Source: Parvularcula sp964484475 (GTDB lineage: Bacteria > Pseudomonadota > Alphaproteobacteria > Caulobacterales > Parvularculaceae). Taken from it: 8,367 nt of DNA. The notes beneath the pieces were generated by a model. That model saw nothing but the letters and a program-made list of their open reading frames with translations, made no database searches and was not told where the DNA came from. This document shows positions 1-6,151 of the stretch, in pieces (position 1 is the stretch's first letter; every line of letters starts with the position of its first letter). The DNA lies in assembly GCA_964484475.1 (NCBI GenBank), contig CAZAFU010000117.1, forward strand, positions 1 through 8,367. Direction: 5' to 3'. Made by a program: the position numbers and the translations under genes.

Positions 1-1
1 C

Positions 2-109
2 GAAATGGCCGAGGAGAAGGAAGCGGTCGAACAGTACGGCTCGGCCGACTCCGGTGCGTCGCTCGGCGATATCCTCGGCGCCGCGCTGAAGGATACCGAC
101 GACGCCTGA
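2..109 (+). CDS. rpsA: 30S ribosomal protein S1, C-terminal end (partial)
   Basis: This is the last 35 codons plus TGA of a gene that begins before the window. The tail contains EEKEAVEQYG followed by SGASLGDILGAAL, which I recognise as the conserved extreme C-terminus of alphaproteobacterial ribosomal protein S1. S1 binds mRNA at the 30S subunit and helps unfold leaders at translation initiation. None of its S1/OB-fold repeats are visible here, so the call rests on the tail alone. A strong hairpin plus T-run follows 26 bases after the stop, consistent with the end of a highly expressed transcript. Confidence 0.85.
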   Translation, partial: EMAEEKEAVEQYGSADSGASLGDILGAALKDTDDA

Positions 110-135
110 GCGTCCGTGACCTGAAGAACGAAGGA

Positions 136-167
136 GGCCGGAGCCCTAGAGGTTCCGGCCTTTTTTT
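136..167 (+). terminator. Rho-independent terminator after rpsA
   Basis: A 10-bp stem (136-145 with 151-160, one G-T wobble) closes a 5-base loop CTAGA and is followed by seven T residues (161-167). This is a textbook intrinsic terminator for rpsA. The minus-strand side has no T-run, so it should work one way only. It lies inside the 3' end of the convergent protease gene, whose stop codon sits in the loop. Confidence 0.9.
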
Positions 168-1009
168 CGCCCGAAGGCCTGCCGTGCCCCCTCGCCCTCG
201 TGAACGGTCATCTCCAGCCGTTCCGCCCGCGCAAGGTCACCCTGCCTGAGAGCGACGATGTGGGAGTAGCAGCTGTCCTTGTCGAAGTGCGCGCATGAGG
301 GCGTCTTCTGCATCGCGACGAGGATACCGAAGACGGCCCGGTTTTTCCCGTCCTCGGCGATGATCGGCGTGCCCGAGAGGCCGGGACTCGCATCGAGATC
401 GGCTTTCCAGAGCCGGGTGCTGAGAGGGTGGGCAGGCTCCATCCGGTAGATGAGCTGCTGGGCGTGAAGCGGCCGGCCCTTCTGCCGACCGGCGAAGACG
501 GCTCGCATCGGAAGCGCCGGCGCACCGCCGGGCGGCAGGGCCGCGTGCGCGCGAAGGCAGGGCGTGCCCGCAAGGTCCACCCGGAAGGCAACGAGGTCAT
601 CCCGCAACCCCTGCCGGCTGTCTTCGGGTTCCGAAAGACTGTCGGTGGGAAGTGTCGCTTCGGCCCACCAGTTGAGGTTCGGCCGCGCGATCCGAAGCGC
701 GACCACGGGGCCCTCCGCCTTCCGTTTCGCGAGGAGATGGCGGGGGAGGACGAGGTAGCGTTCCGCCGCCTCCTCCCCGCAGACGAGGACCCCGCGTCCC
801 CTCACGCCGGTCTCTTCGGAATGGAAAAGCGCCGCGGCGACCACTGCGCCGTGCTCCTTCCTCGCCGTTCTCCGTTCGATTTCCTCCCAGCTCAGCCTGC
901 CGATGATGCCGTCATGGTTCGGAAAGAACGAAGCCAGGACGTTCTCCGCCGAGGCGGAGGACATTGCGGACGCAAGGCAGGCAAGAAGCGCGATACGGCG
1001 GCGGGGCAT
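146..1009 (-). CDS. Secreted trypsin-like (S1-type) serine protease
   Basis: The predicted 287-residue protein starts with a signal peptide (about residues 1-21, cleavage after ASA). A chymotrypsin-fold triad can be proposed: His91 in YLVLPRHLL, in the place of the usual TAAHC; Asp137 or Asp138 in DDLVAFRVD; and Ser212 in ASPGLSGTPII, in the place of GDSGGP, followed by a VFGILVA strand typical of the family. C239 and C247 could form a disulfide. Its substrate is unknown. I chose the ATG at 1009 because AGGAGG lies six bases upstream and the signal peptide follows directly; the frame extends further upstream, but those 47 residues do not look like a protein start. The 3' end runs through the rpsA terminator and encodes the tail RKKGRNL. 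The GDSGGP variant is loose, so a non-catalytic trypsin-like protein is possible. Confidence 0.7.
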   Translation of the reverse strand: MPRRRIALLACLASAMSSASAENVLASFFPNHDGIIGRLSWEEIERRTARKEHGAVVAAALFHSEETGVRGRGVLVCGEEAAERYLVLPRHLLAKRKAEGPVVALRIARPNLNWWAEATLPTDSLSEPEDSRQGLRDDLVAFRVDLAGTPCLRAHAALPPGGAPALPMRAVFAGRQKGRPLHAQQLIYRMEPAHPLSTRLWKADLDASPGLSGTPIIAEDGKNRAVFGILVAMQKTPSCAHFDKDSCYSHIVALRQGDLARAERLEMTVHEGEGARQAFGRKKGRNL

Positions 1010-1035
1010 GGAAGGCCTCCTGGAAATGCGGGGCG

Positions 1036-1064
1036 AATGTAGAGCCGTCACGGGCCAGGGCCAA
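1036..1064 (-). promoter_or_regulatory. Candidate sigma-70 promoter for the serine protease gene
   Basis: On the minus strand TTGGCC (1059-1064) and TACATT (1036-1041) are separated by exactly 17 bases. A start of transcription near 1029 would leave a leader of about 20 bases that carries the AGGAGG ribosome site. This is a consensus match by eye only. Confidence 0.35.
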
Positions 1065-1162
1065 ACCCTTGCCCGGATTGGTGAACCCTGCCCCACGTCG
1101 GCAGGCCACTTGGCCAGTTTCGGGACATTCCGTTCATCGAGGTTAACCAAGTCTCAACGGGC

Positions 1163-1939
1163 ATGGCTCATGGGTGCGAGATGAGCGTCGCCCTGATCCT
1201 TCTCCTGTCGAACTCGATGTTCGATGACACGCAACTGAAAGTCGACCGCGAAGGGCTGTCCGGGGCGGTCAATTTCAACCTGTCATCGGCGAGCGGGAAC
1301 ACCGACAACACCGTCCTCGGCGGCAGGATCCGGCTCGCGCACAAGCGGCTGAGGCTGAAGCACGTCCTGGAGGCGGGCGGGAATTATACCGAGACGACCA
1401 AGCGCTTCGACGACGGGAGGGTGGACACCGAGGTCACCCAGAACCAGTGGTTCGGGCAGTACCGGGCCGAGTACGAAACGGGCGACCGGAGCTTCGCCTT
1501 CGCCCGCACCCGCTACGAAGAAGACCAGTTCTCGGGCTTCGACAGGCGGGTCTTCGTCGGCGCCGGGATGGGCCTGACGCTGTGGTCCACCGATACCAGC
1601 GAATTCAAGATCCTGAGCGGCCCCGGCTATCAGTATGCCGAAAGGGTAAGGCCCGAAACCCCCGGTCCCGATTTCGAGCGCGTCCAGCGTTCCGCGGCCT
1701 TCTTCCTGGGCCAGGACTACCGGCAGGTCCTCAGGGAAAACGTCACCATCGAGCAGAGTTTCGATGCGACACTGGCCGAGCAGAACACGACCCTGGCATC
1801 GCAGGTCGCGCTCAAGACCGACATCACCGACAAGATCAGCTCCCGGATCGCCTATTCGATCAAGCACGAAACCCAGCCCCCCGCTGGGCGTGAGCCGACC
1901 GACACGCTTCTGACCGCATCGATCGGCTACAGTTTCTAG
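1163..1939 (+). CDS. DUF481 family outer-membrane beta-barrel protein
   Basis: This 258-residue protein resembles the DUF481 (YdiY-like, 'salt-induced outer membrane protein') family. Visible features are a short hydrophobic N-terminal stretch (VALILLLSNS), an opening strand with NFNLSSASGNTDN, many alternating amphipathic strands with Tyr, Phe and Arg, and a C-terminal TASIGYSF ending in Phe, the usual signal for barrel insertion by the BAM complex. The family's role is not well defined. The start is uncertain: ATG at 1163 and ATG at 1181 (MSVALILLL) both lack a good ribosome site, and the short hydrophobic stretch has no basic residues before it. No clear plus-strand promoter was found in the 153 bases upstream, which are shared with the divergent protease. 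Its stop overlaps the stop of the convergent pirin gene (shared CTAG, 1936-1939). Confidence 0.75.
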   Translation: MAHGCEMSVALILLLSNSMFDDTQLKVDREGLSGAVNFNLSSASGNTDNTVLGGRIRLAHKRLRLKHVLEAGGNYTETTKRFDDGRVDTEVTQNQWFGQYRAEYETGDRSFAFARTRYEEDQFSGFDRRVFVGAGMGLTLWSTDTSEFKILSGPGYQYAERVRPETPGPDFERVQRSAAFFLGQDYRQVLRENVTIEQSFDATLAEQNTTLASQVALKTDITDKISSRIAYSIKHETQPPAGREPTDTLLTASIGYSF

Positions 1940-2669
1940 GCGGGCTTCCCGAGGTCGAACAGCAGGACTTCAGCTTTCTCGCCGTCCGTCAGGGAAAGCT
2001 CGCCTTCCTCGGTCAAGCCAAGGGCGTCTCCCTGCCTCAGGGTTTCGCCGTTCGCCCGGAGGCTGCCCCTCGCAACTTGCAGCCACAGGCTGCGGCCCGG
2101 CCTGGAAGCGAAGCTGATCTCCTGACCGGCGTCGAGGGTGGCGGCGTAGACGTCGGCGGGGGCCAGGGTCTTTATCGATCCGTCGCGTCCGTCCTCGGAA
2201 ACGAAGAGTTTGAGCTTTCCGTCCTTGGACCCAGGAGCGAGGTCCAGGGTCTCGTAGCGCGGGGTTGCGCCCCTGACCTTCGGCATCAGCCAGACCTGCA
2301 GCAGGCGTACCGGGTCTTCGCGGCTCGGGTTGAACTCCGAGTGCTGCACTCCGGTGCCGGCGGTCATGTACTGGACCCCGCCGCCCTCGACCACGGAACC
2401 GTTCCCCATCGAGTCGCGGTGCTCGAGAGCCCCGTCGAGGACGTAGGAAAAGATCTCGAAGTCGGCGTGGGGATGCATGGGAAAGCCCCGGCCCGGCGCC
2501 ACGATATCGTCGTTGATGACTCGCAGGGCCTCGAAATGCACCCAGGACGGATCATGGTAGCCTGCGAAACTGAAGCTGTGCGCGGATTTGAGCCAGCCGT
2601 GGTCGAAATGACCGCGATCCTCCGAGCGGCGGATGATCTGTCTGGGCGTCCGCGTCTCAAATGTGGCGC
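1936..2669 (-). CDS. Pirin family protein (YhaK-like), 5' end lost in the N gap
   Basis: The readable part gives about 243 residues of a pirin-family bicupin. Family landmarks are SEDRGHFDHGWL near the start, the metal-binding HPH in FPMHPHADFEI, SYVLDGALEHRDSMGNGS, and the second ligand pair in GTGVQHSEFNPS. The family binds a single metal ion, and some members cleave quercetin (2,3-dioxygenase activity); the substrate here is unknown. By comparison with YhaK proteins (which start just before the RGH segment), only a few to a dozen N-terminal residues should be missing. The likely start is the ATG at 2753 across the gap, which has a strong ribosome site, but with exactly 76 N it is out of frame. 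Its last codon overlaps the DUF481 gene end. Confidence 0.85.
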
Positions 2670-2745
2670 NNNNNNNNNNNNNNNNNNNNNNNNNNNNNNN
2701 NNNNNNNNNNNNNNNNNNNNNNNNNNNNNNNNNNNNNNNNNNNNN
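2670..2745. other. Assembly gap (76 N)
   Basis: A run of 76 undetermined bases interrupts the 5' end of the pirin gene. Its length is probably an estimate, so no reading frame crossing it can be trusted. Confidence 0.98.
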
Positions 2746-2764
2746 GCGCTCATGGCGGCCTCCT
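2746..2764 (-). promoter_or_regulatory. Ribosome binding site and ATG start entering the gap
   Basis: On the minus strand AGGAGG (2759-2764) precedes an ATG (2751-2753) by five bases, and the readable codons begin Met-Ser before the N run. This is very likely the start of the pirin gene, or else of a small gene that ends inside the gap. It joins the pirin frame only if the true gap length leaves remainder 2 on division by 3; 76 leaves remainder 1. Confidence 0.7.
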
Positions 2765-2833
2765 TGGTCTTGGTTACGCCCAAGATCGGCCCGCGAACCC
2801 GGGCGCTCAAGGCGCGAACGGCGCAAAACTGCT

Positions 2834-2861
2834 CGGTGCCCGGGGCAAAGCTTGCTATTCT
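2834..2861 (+). promoter_or_regulatory. Weak candidate promoter with extended -10 for the DUF2306 gene
   Basis: TGCTATTCT (2853-2861) matches an extended -10 element; the hexamer TATTCT is at 2856-2861. The -35 region about 17 bases upstream is poor. Transcription would start near 2868 and give a leader of about 20 bases carrying GGGGGAGG. The call is tentative. Confidence 0.25.
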
Positions 2862-2887
2862 CGATGGGGAACGAGCGGGGGAGGCTC

Positions 2888-3376
2888 ATGAACTGGGAAG
2901 TCGTCACCGAACTGACGCCGCCCGTGATCCTGGTGCATTGGGTCACGGCGCTGGCCGCGTTTGCCCTCGGGATCGTCATCCTGATGAGGCGAAAGGGGAC
3001 CGGCAGCCACATGGCGATCGGGCTTGCCTATGTCGTCCTGATGGTCGTGACGTCGGTGGCCGCGTTCTTCATCAGGAGCGGGGAGGTCTCGGGCCTCGAA
3101 TACCTGTCATTCAAGGGCATGAGCTGGATCCACATCTTCGTCTTCACGACCCTGTTCGGGATCGTCTCGGGCCTTCTTGCGGCCCTGGTCTGGGGAAAGC
3201 CGAAAGCGCATCGCGGCGCGTTGCTCGCCACCTTCATCGGCGGGCTCGTCGTCGCGGGGACCTTCACCTTCGTGCCCGGCCGGCGGATGCACCTTCTCTT
3301 CTTCGGCGACGAGGCGCGGGTCGAGAGCATGGTGGAGCGCAGCGCGGACGCGAAGAGGGAAGGTGAAGTGAGGTAA
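2888..3376 (+). CDS. DUF2306 family integral membrane protein
   Basis: The predicted protein has 162 residues and four hydrophobic segments (about 12-33, 42-62, 79-100 and 108-128), so it should span the inner membrane four times. The histidine in the first helix (His17, VILVHWV), the KGTGSHMAIG loop after helix 1, and the ending PGRRMHLLFFG match the DUF2306 family as I know it; its function is uncharacterised. The ATG at 2888 follows GGGGGAGG by three bases. It diverges from the gene starting at 2753 and converges on rpsU with a shared bidirectional terminator. The last about 20 residues are charged (RVESMVERSADAKREGEVR) and should lie outside the membrane. Confidence 0.75.
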   Translation: MNWEVVTELTPPVILVHWVTALAAFALGIVILMRRKGTGSHMAIGLAYVVLMVVTSVAAFFIRSGEVSGLEYLSFKGMSWIHIFVFTTLFGIVSGLLAALVWGKPKAHRGALLATFIGGLVVAGTFTFVPGRRMHLLFFGDEARVESMVERSADAKREGEVR

Positions 3377-3421
3377 AAGAAAAGCCGCGACGGAGAACCC
3401 GTGCGGCTTCGTCTTTCGCTT
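3374..3421. terminator. Bidirectional terminator between DUF2306 gene and rpsU
   Basis: AAGCCGC (3382-3388) pairs with GCGGCTT (3403-3409), and ACGG (3390-3393) pairs with CCGT (3399-3402), with one bulged G and a five-base loop. The plus strand continues with T-rich sequence to 3424. The minus strand continues TTTTCTTTT, the better tract, which suits the end of a strongly expressed rpsU transcript. Confidence 0.8.
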
Positions 3422-3438
3422 TTTCGAAGCGGAGGCGC

Positions 3439-3657
3439 TTAGAGAAGGCCTTCCCGCTGGAGCTTCTTGCGTTGCAGCTTGCGCGCACGGCGGACGGCCT
3501 CTGCCTTCTGGCGGGCACGTTTCTCCGACGGCTTCTCGTAGAACTTACGAGCTTTCATTTCGCGGAAGGTCCCTTCGCGCTGCATCTTCTTTTTGAGGGC
3601 GCGCAGGGCTTGCTCGACATTGTTGTCGCGCACGACGATATTAACGATGGGTCTCAC
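3439..3657 (-). CDS. rpsU: 30S ribosomal protein bS21
   Basis: The sequence contains the bS21 hallmark VRDNNVEQALRALKKKMQREG, followed by FREMKARKFYEKPSEKRAR and a very basic C-terminal helix (RRARKLQRKKLQREG). bS21 sits on the platform of the 30S subunit near the anti-Shine-Dalgarno end of 16S rRNA and aids initiation. The given end, GTG at 3657, is the only conventional start close by (72 residues), but the ribosome site AAGGAG (3657-3662) overlaps that codon. The better start is probably ATC at 3648, eight bases after the ribosome site: it gives 69 residues beginning MVNIVVRDNN, matching the usual family N-terminus. See the finding on this start. A terminator lies 17 bases downstream. Confidence 0.92.
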   Translation of the reverse strand: MRPIVNIVVRDNNVEQALRALKKKMQREGTFREMKARKFYEKPSEKRARQKAEAVRRARKLQRKKLQREGLL

Positions 3658-3662
3658 TCCTT
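3657..3662 (-). promoter_or_regulatory. Ribosome binding site of rpsU
   Basis: AAGGAG on the minus strand is the only good Shine-Dalgarno match before rpsU. Its last base is the G of the GTG at 3657-3655, so it cannot serve that codon. It lies eight bases before the in-frame ATC at 3648-3646. Confidence 0.75.
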
Positions 3663-3690
3663 CGGAAGCTGGCTTCGGCGAAGTGCGGCA

Positions 3691-3717
3691 CATAATAGCG
3701 AAAGCCCCGCTTGTCGA
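3691..3717. promoter_or_regulatory. Overlapping divergent -10 elements between rpsU and the COQ9 gene
   Basis: The only AT-rich box in the 84-base gap holds CATAAT on the plus strand (3691-3696) and TATTAT on the minus strand (3692-3697). On the minus side TCGACA (3712-3717) resembles a -35 box but is only 14 bases away from TATTAT; it would sit 17 bases from the poorer TATGTG. The plus strand has no clear -35. Predicted leaders are about 28 to 37 bases for rpsU and about 39 for the COQ9 gene. Confidence 0.35.
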
Positions 3718-3741
3718 GCCGTAACGCGAAGGAATAAGCCG

Positions 3742-4461
3742 ATGACCATGACGATTGCGACCGAAGGGCCACAGGCCAGCGACGACGCGCGCCGCCGCGA
3801 CATTCTCGACATGCTGCTCGCAGAGGCGGCTTTCGACGGTTTTACGGGGCCTGTCCTGCGCAGGGCGGCGAAACAGGCAGGGATGACACCGGCCCAGATC
3901 GAGCGGGGCGAGCTGCGGCGCCTGTTCCTCAAGGGGATCGCCGACGTGCTCGCCTACTGGTCGGAGGAGGAAGACCGCGCCATGCGGGCGGCCTTCGAAG
4001 AACAGAACCCGCTCCCGCACGGGATCACCGCCAAGATCCGCTGGCTCGTCAAGCAGCGGATAGCCCAGCTCGACTGGAACCGGGAGGCGGCACGCCGCGC
4101 TGCCGCGACCCTGGCCCTGCCGACCTACGGGCGCTTGGGGGCGAAACTCGTCTGGAACACCGCCGACGCCATGTGGCGGGCGGTCGGCGACAGCTCCACG
4201 GACTTCAACTACTACTCGAAGCGCTCGACCCTCAGTGCGCTCTACGGGTCCGTGATCAGCCACTGGTTCTCGAATGCGGGCGATGCCGCCGCCGCCGAGC
4301 CCTATGAAGAGACCTGGGTCTTCCTGGACCGTCGGCTCGACAACCTCATGCAGTTCGAGAAAACCAAGGCCAGGGTGCAGAAGGCGTTGCCGGATCCGGG
4401 CGAACTCGTCAGTCTTCTGGGCAAGATCCGCTATTCTGATCCGATGAGGAGAGGTCGTTGA
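3742..4461 (+). CDS. COQ9 family protein (ubiquinone biosynthesis)
   Basis: This 239-residue protein matches the COQ9 family. The N-terminal half is TetR-like and helical (RRDILDMLLAEAAFDGFTGPVLRRAAKQAGM, about 18-48). The conserved C-terminal part is WRAVGDSSTDFNYYSKRSTLSALYGSVISHW (about 145-175), followed by TWVFLDRRLDNLMQFEK. COQ9 binds lipids and, in mitochondria, presents the quinone intermediate to the hydroxylase COQ7; the bacterial homologues are assumed to act likewise at the inner membrane. The ATG at 3742 has AAGGA eight bases upstream. Its TGA overlaps the TTG start of the serine hydrolase gene (TTGA, 4458-4461), implying translational coupling in one transcript. Confidence 0.88.
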   Translation: MTMTIATEGPQASDDARRRDILDMLLAEAAFDGFTGPVLRRAAKQAGMTPAQIERGELRRLFLKGIADVLAYWSEEEDRAMRAAFEEQNPLPHGITAKIRWLVKQRIAQLDWNREAARRAAATLALPTYGRLGAKLVWNTADAMWRAVGDSSTDFNYYSKRSTLSALYGSVISHWFSNAGDAAAAEPYEETWVFLDRRLDNLMQFEKTKARVQKALPDPGELVSLLGKIRYSDPMRRGR

Positions 4462-5684
4462 AGAAGTTTCTGCTGGCGCTTTGCGCGCTGTTCTGCGTCG
4501 TTCTGGTCGCTGGTTCCTTCTGGTATTTCCGTCCCGGCTCCGAGTTCTCGCCGCGCGAAGTGATGGCCATGTCCTCGCTCGAGGACCGGCGGGAGGTCTT
4601 CCGCACGATGGAGACGGTCTATCCCTCCTCGAGCATCGACGTCGAAGCGCCTGAGACGACCTTCGAACGCGCGCCGGTCGATATCGATCCCGTCTTCTCC
4701 TGGGAGGGCGAGGAGCGGTCGCTGGAGGATTACGCCGAGCGGCGGCGGGTCCAGGGTATCTACGTCCTGAAGAACGGCCAGGTGGTCATGGAGCGTTACT
4801 TCGGCGAGGCGAGCGCCGCGGACCGCTTCACCTCCTGGTCCGTCGCCAAGTCCGTGATCAGCACGCTCATCGGGATCGGCCTGATGGACGGGAAGATCGA
4901 CAGTCTCGACGACAAGGCTTCGCAGTATGCCCCCGAATATGCGGGCACGGATTTCGGCGATACCTCGATCCGCCACCTCCTGATGATGGCGTCGGGGATC
5001 GGCTTCAACGAGAACTACGAGGAGCGCGGGTCGGATATCAGGCGGCTCTTCCTCAACACCTTCCTTCTCAACCGCGACGTGGACGAGACGGTGAAGAGCT
5101 ATGAGCGCGCCCGACCGGCAGGGGAGGTCTTCGACTATATCTCGCCGAACACCCAGGTGCTCACGGCGGTGCTCAGGGGCGCTTACGGAATGCCCCTGAT
5201 CGATCTCTTCGAGGAGAAGCTCGCCGAGCCCCTCGGCCTGTCGGGGGGAACGTGGCTGACCGACAGGCAGGGCGAGGGCGCGAAGGAGCTTGGCTATTGC
5301 TGCTTGCAGCTGACCCTCGAGGACTACGCCAAACTCGGCCAGCTCTACGTTCAGGACGGCAGGGTCGGGGACCGGCGCGTCCTGCCGGAAGGCTGGATGG
5401 ATTTCGTGAGGACCCCGGCGCAACCGAGCCACGAGCCGAAAGAGGATGGCGGCTTTGGCTATGGCCATCATTTCTGGGTCATCGGCGGCGATGAAGGCGC
5501 CTTCGCGATGCAGGGCTACAACGGCCAGTACGTCCACATGGATCCCGAGGAGGGCGTCGTCATCGTCATGGCGTCCGCCGACCGCAACCCTGTTGTCGCG
5601 AGGCCCGAATTCCCGCAGCTCTTCCGCGCCATCAAGGACGAGCTCCTGCCGGTATCCGGTCAGTCTTCGAGCGACCTGAGATAG
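4458..5684 (+). CDS. Membrane-anchored SxxK serine hydrolase (class C beta-lactamase fold)
   Basis: The 408-residue protein opens with an uncleaved-looking hydrophobic anchor (MKKFLLALCALFCVVLVAGS, residues 1-20 and on to about 24), so the catalytic domain should face the periplasm. The nucleophile motif is SVAK (Ser128 and Lys131, in SWSVAKS), and Tyr227 in DYISPNT is the probable second motif. The late HHFWV and QGYNGQYV (about 337-359) resemble the 6-aminohexanoate-dimer hydrolase/esterase branch rather than true AmpC, which carries KTG. Other conserved parts are YVLKNGQVVMERYFGE and IRHLLMMASGIGF. The substrate is unknown: esterase, peptidase or amidase are all possible. It starts with TTG at 4458; GGAGAGG lies just upstream. 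The 3' end overlaps the convergent cytochrome gene by 25 bases. Confidence 0.85.
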   Translation: MKKFLLALCALFCVVLVAGSFWYFRPGSEFSPREVMAMSSLEDRREVFRTMETVYPSSSIDVEAPETTFERAPVDIDPVFSWEGEERSLEDYAERRRVQGIYVLKNGQVVMERYFGEASAADRFTSWSVAKSVISTLIGIGLMDGKIDSLDDKASQYAPEYAGTDFGDTSIRHLLMMASGIGFNENYEERGSDIRRLFLNTFLLNRDVDETVKSYERARPAGEVFDYISPNTQVLTAVLRGAYGMPLIDLFEEKLAEPLGLSGGTWLTDRQGEGAKELGYCCLQLTLEDYAKLGQLYVQDGRVGDRRVLPEGWMDFVRTPAQPSHEPKEDGGFGYGHHFWVIGGDEGAFAMQGYNGQYVHMDPEEGVVIVMASADRNPVVARPEFPQLFRAIKDELLPVSGQSSSDLR

Positions 5685-6085
5685 GCGATGAGATCGCGAC
5701 GGTCGGCAGGATCGGCCATCCCGTCATAGGCCATCCGGTTGCCGGGAATGAAGGCCTGCGGCGACCGGATATAGGCGTCGAGGGACGTCTCGTCCCAGAC
5801 GATGCCGGAGGCTTCCATCGCGCGGGAATATCTGAAGTCCGGATGCCGCGCCGCCTGCTCCCCCAAGACGGACCAGAGATTGGGTCCGACCCGGTGGCCG
5901 TCGGCGGGGCGGGCATCGTGGCACTGGGCGCACTGGCGAAAGAGGCGCCGGCCAAAGGCGGTATCGGCGGGGGCTTCGAGACGGTCGGCGCTCTTCGGCG
6001 CCTCGCGTTCGCCCGGTTCCTCCCGGCCCCCGCACGCCGCCAGCGCGAGGGCGAGACACAGAAGGCTTGTCAGCTGGCGGTTCAT
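5660..6085 (-). CDS. Class I cytochrome c lipoprotein
   Basis: The 141-residue protein begins with a lipoprotein signal, MNRQLTSLLCLALALAACGG, with a lipobox LAAC and lipid-accepting Cys18. A charged linker (about 21-40) is followed by a small cytochrome c domain: CAQCH (Cys52, Cys55, His56) for covalent haem attachment, VGPNLWSVLG, RYSRAMEASGIVWDETSLDAYIRSP, and Met118 in PGNRMAYDGM as the likely sixth ligand. The C-terminal helix is DLIAYLRSLED. It should be a membrane-tethered periplasmic electron carrier like membrane-bound cytochromes of the c2/c552 type, with partners not visible here. The ribosome site before ATG 6085 is weak. It diverges from apt with only 65 bases between starts. Confidence 0.9.
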   Translation of the reverse strand: MNRQLTSLLCLALALAACGGREEPGEREAPKSADRLEAPADTAFGRRLFRQCAQCHDARPADGHRVGPNLWSVLGEQAARHPDFRYSRAMEASGIVWDETSLDAYIRSPQAFIPGNRMAYDGMADPADRRDLIAYLRSLED

Positions 6086-6138
6086 GCTCTTGATCTATTC
6101 CCGAATGATGCGAAGCAGCATGCTTAGCTGCGTCGAGG

Positions 6139-6151
6139 AGGCTTGAAGCCT
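6139..6151. repeat. Perfect 6-1-6 palindrome over the apt start region
   Basis: AGGCTTGAAGCCT is a perfect inverted repeat around G6145. It spans the 3' half of the ribosome site GAGGAGG (6135-6141) and the first base of the TTG start at 6151. It could be an operator, or a very weak RNA fold (three pairs with a five-base loop), or chance. Confidence 0.5.

Noticed and set aside
428..1042. Long plus-strand open frame (about 204 codons) antisense to the protease gene
   Set aside because: It lacks a ribosome site and recognisable protein features, is very arginine- and proline-rich, and lies opposite a gene with a signal peptide and a strong start. It is a GC-rich shadow.
2077..3366. Plus-strand open frame of 429 codons crossing the gap
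   Set aside because: It relies on the run of N, is antisense to pirin and out of frame with the clear DUF2306 gene, so it is an artefact.
3661..3741. A possible small gene or sRNA in the gap between rpsU and the COQ9 gene
   Set aside because: The region is only 84 bases, and two leaders with their promoters would fill it. No separate terminator or coding frame is visible.
4431..5537. Minus-strand open frame of 368 codons opposite the serine hydrolase
   Set aside because: It shows no conserved domain, while the plus strand carries the SVAK motif, a signal anchor and a good start. It is a shadow of the hydrolase reading.
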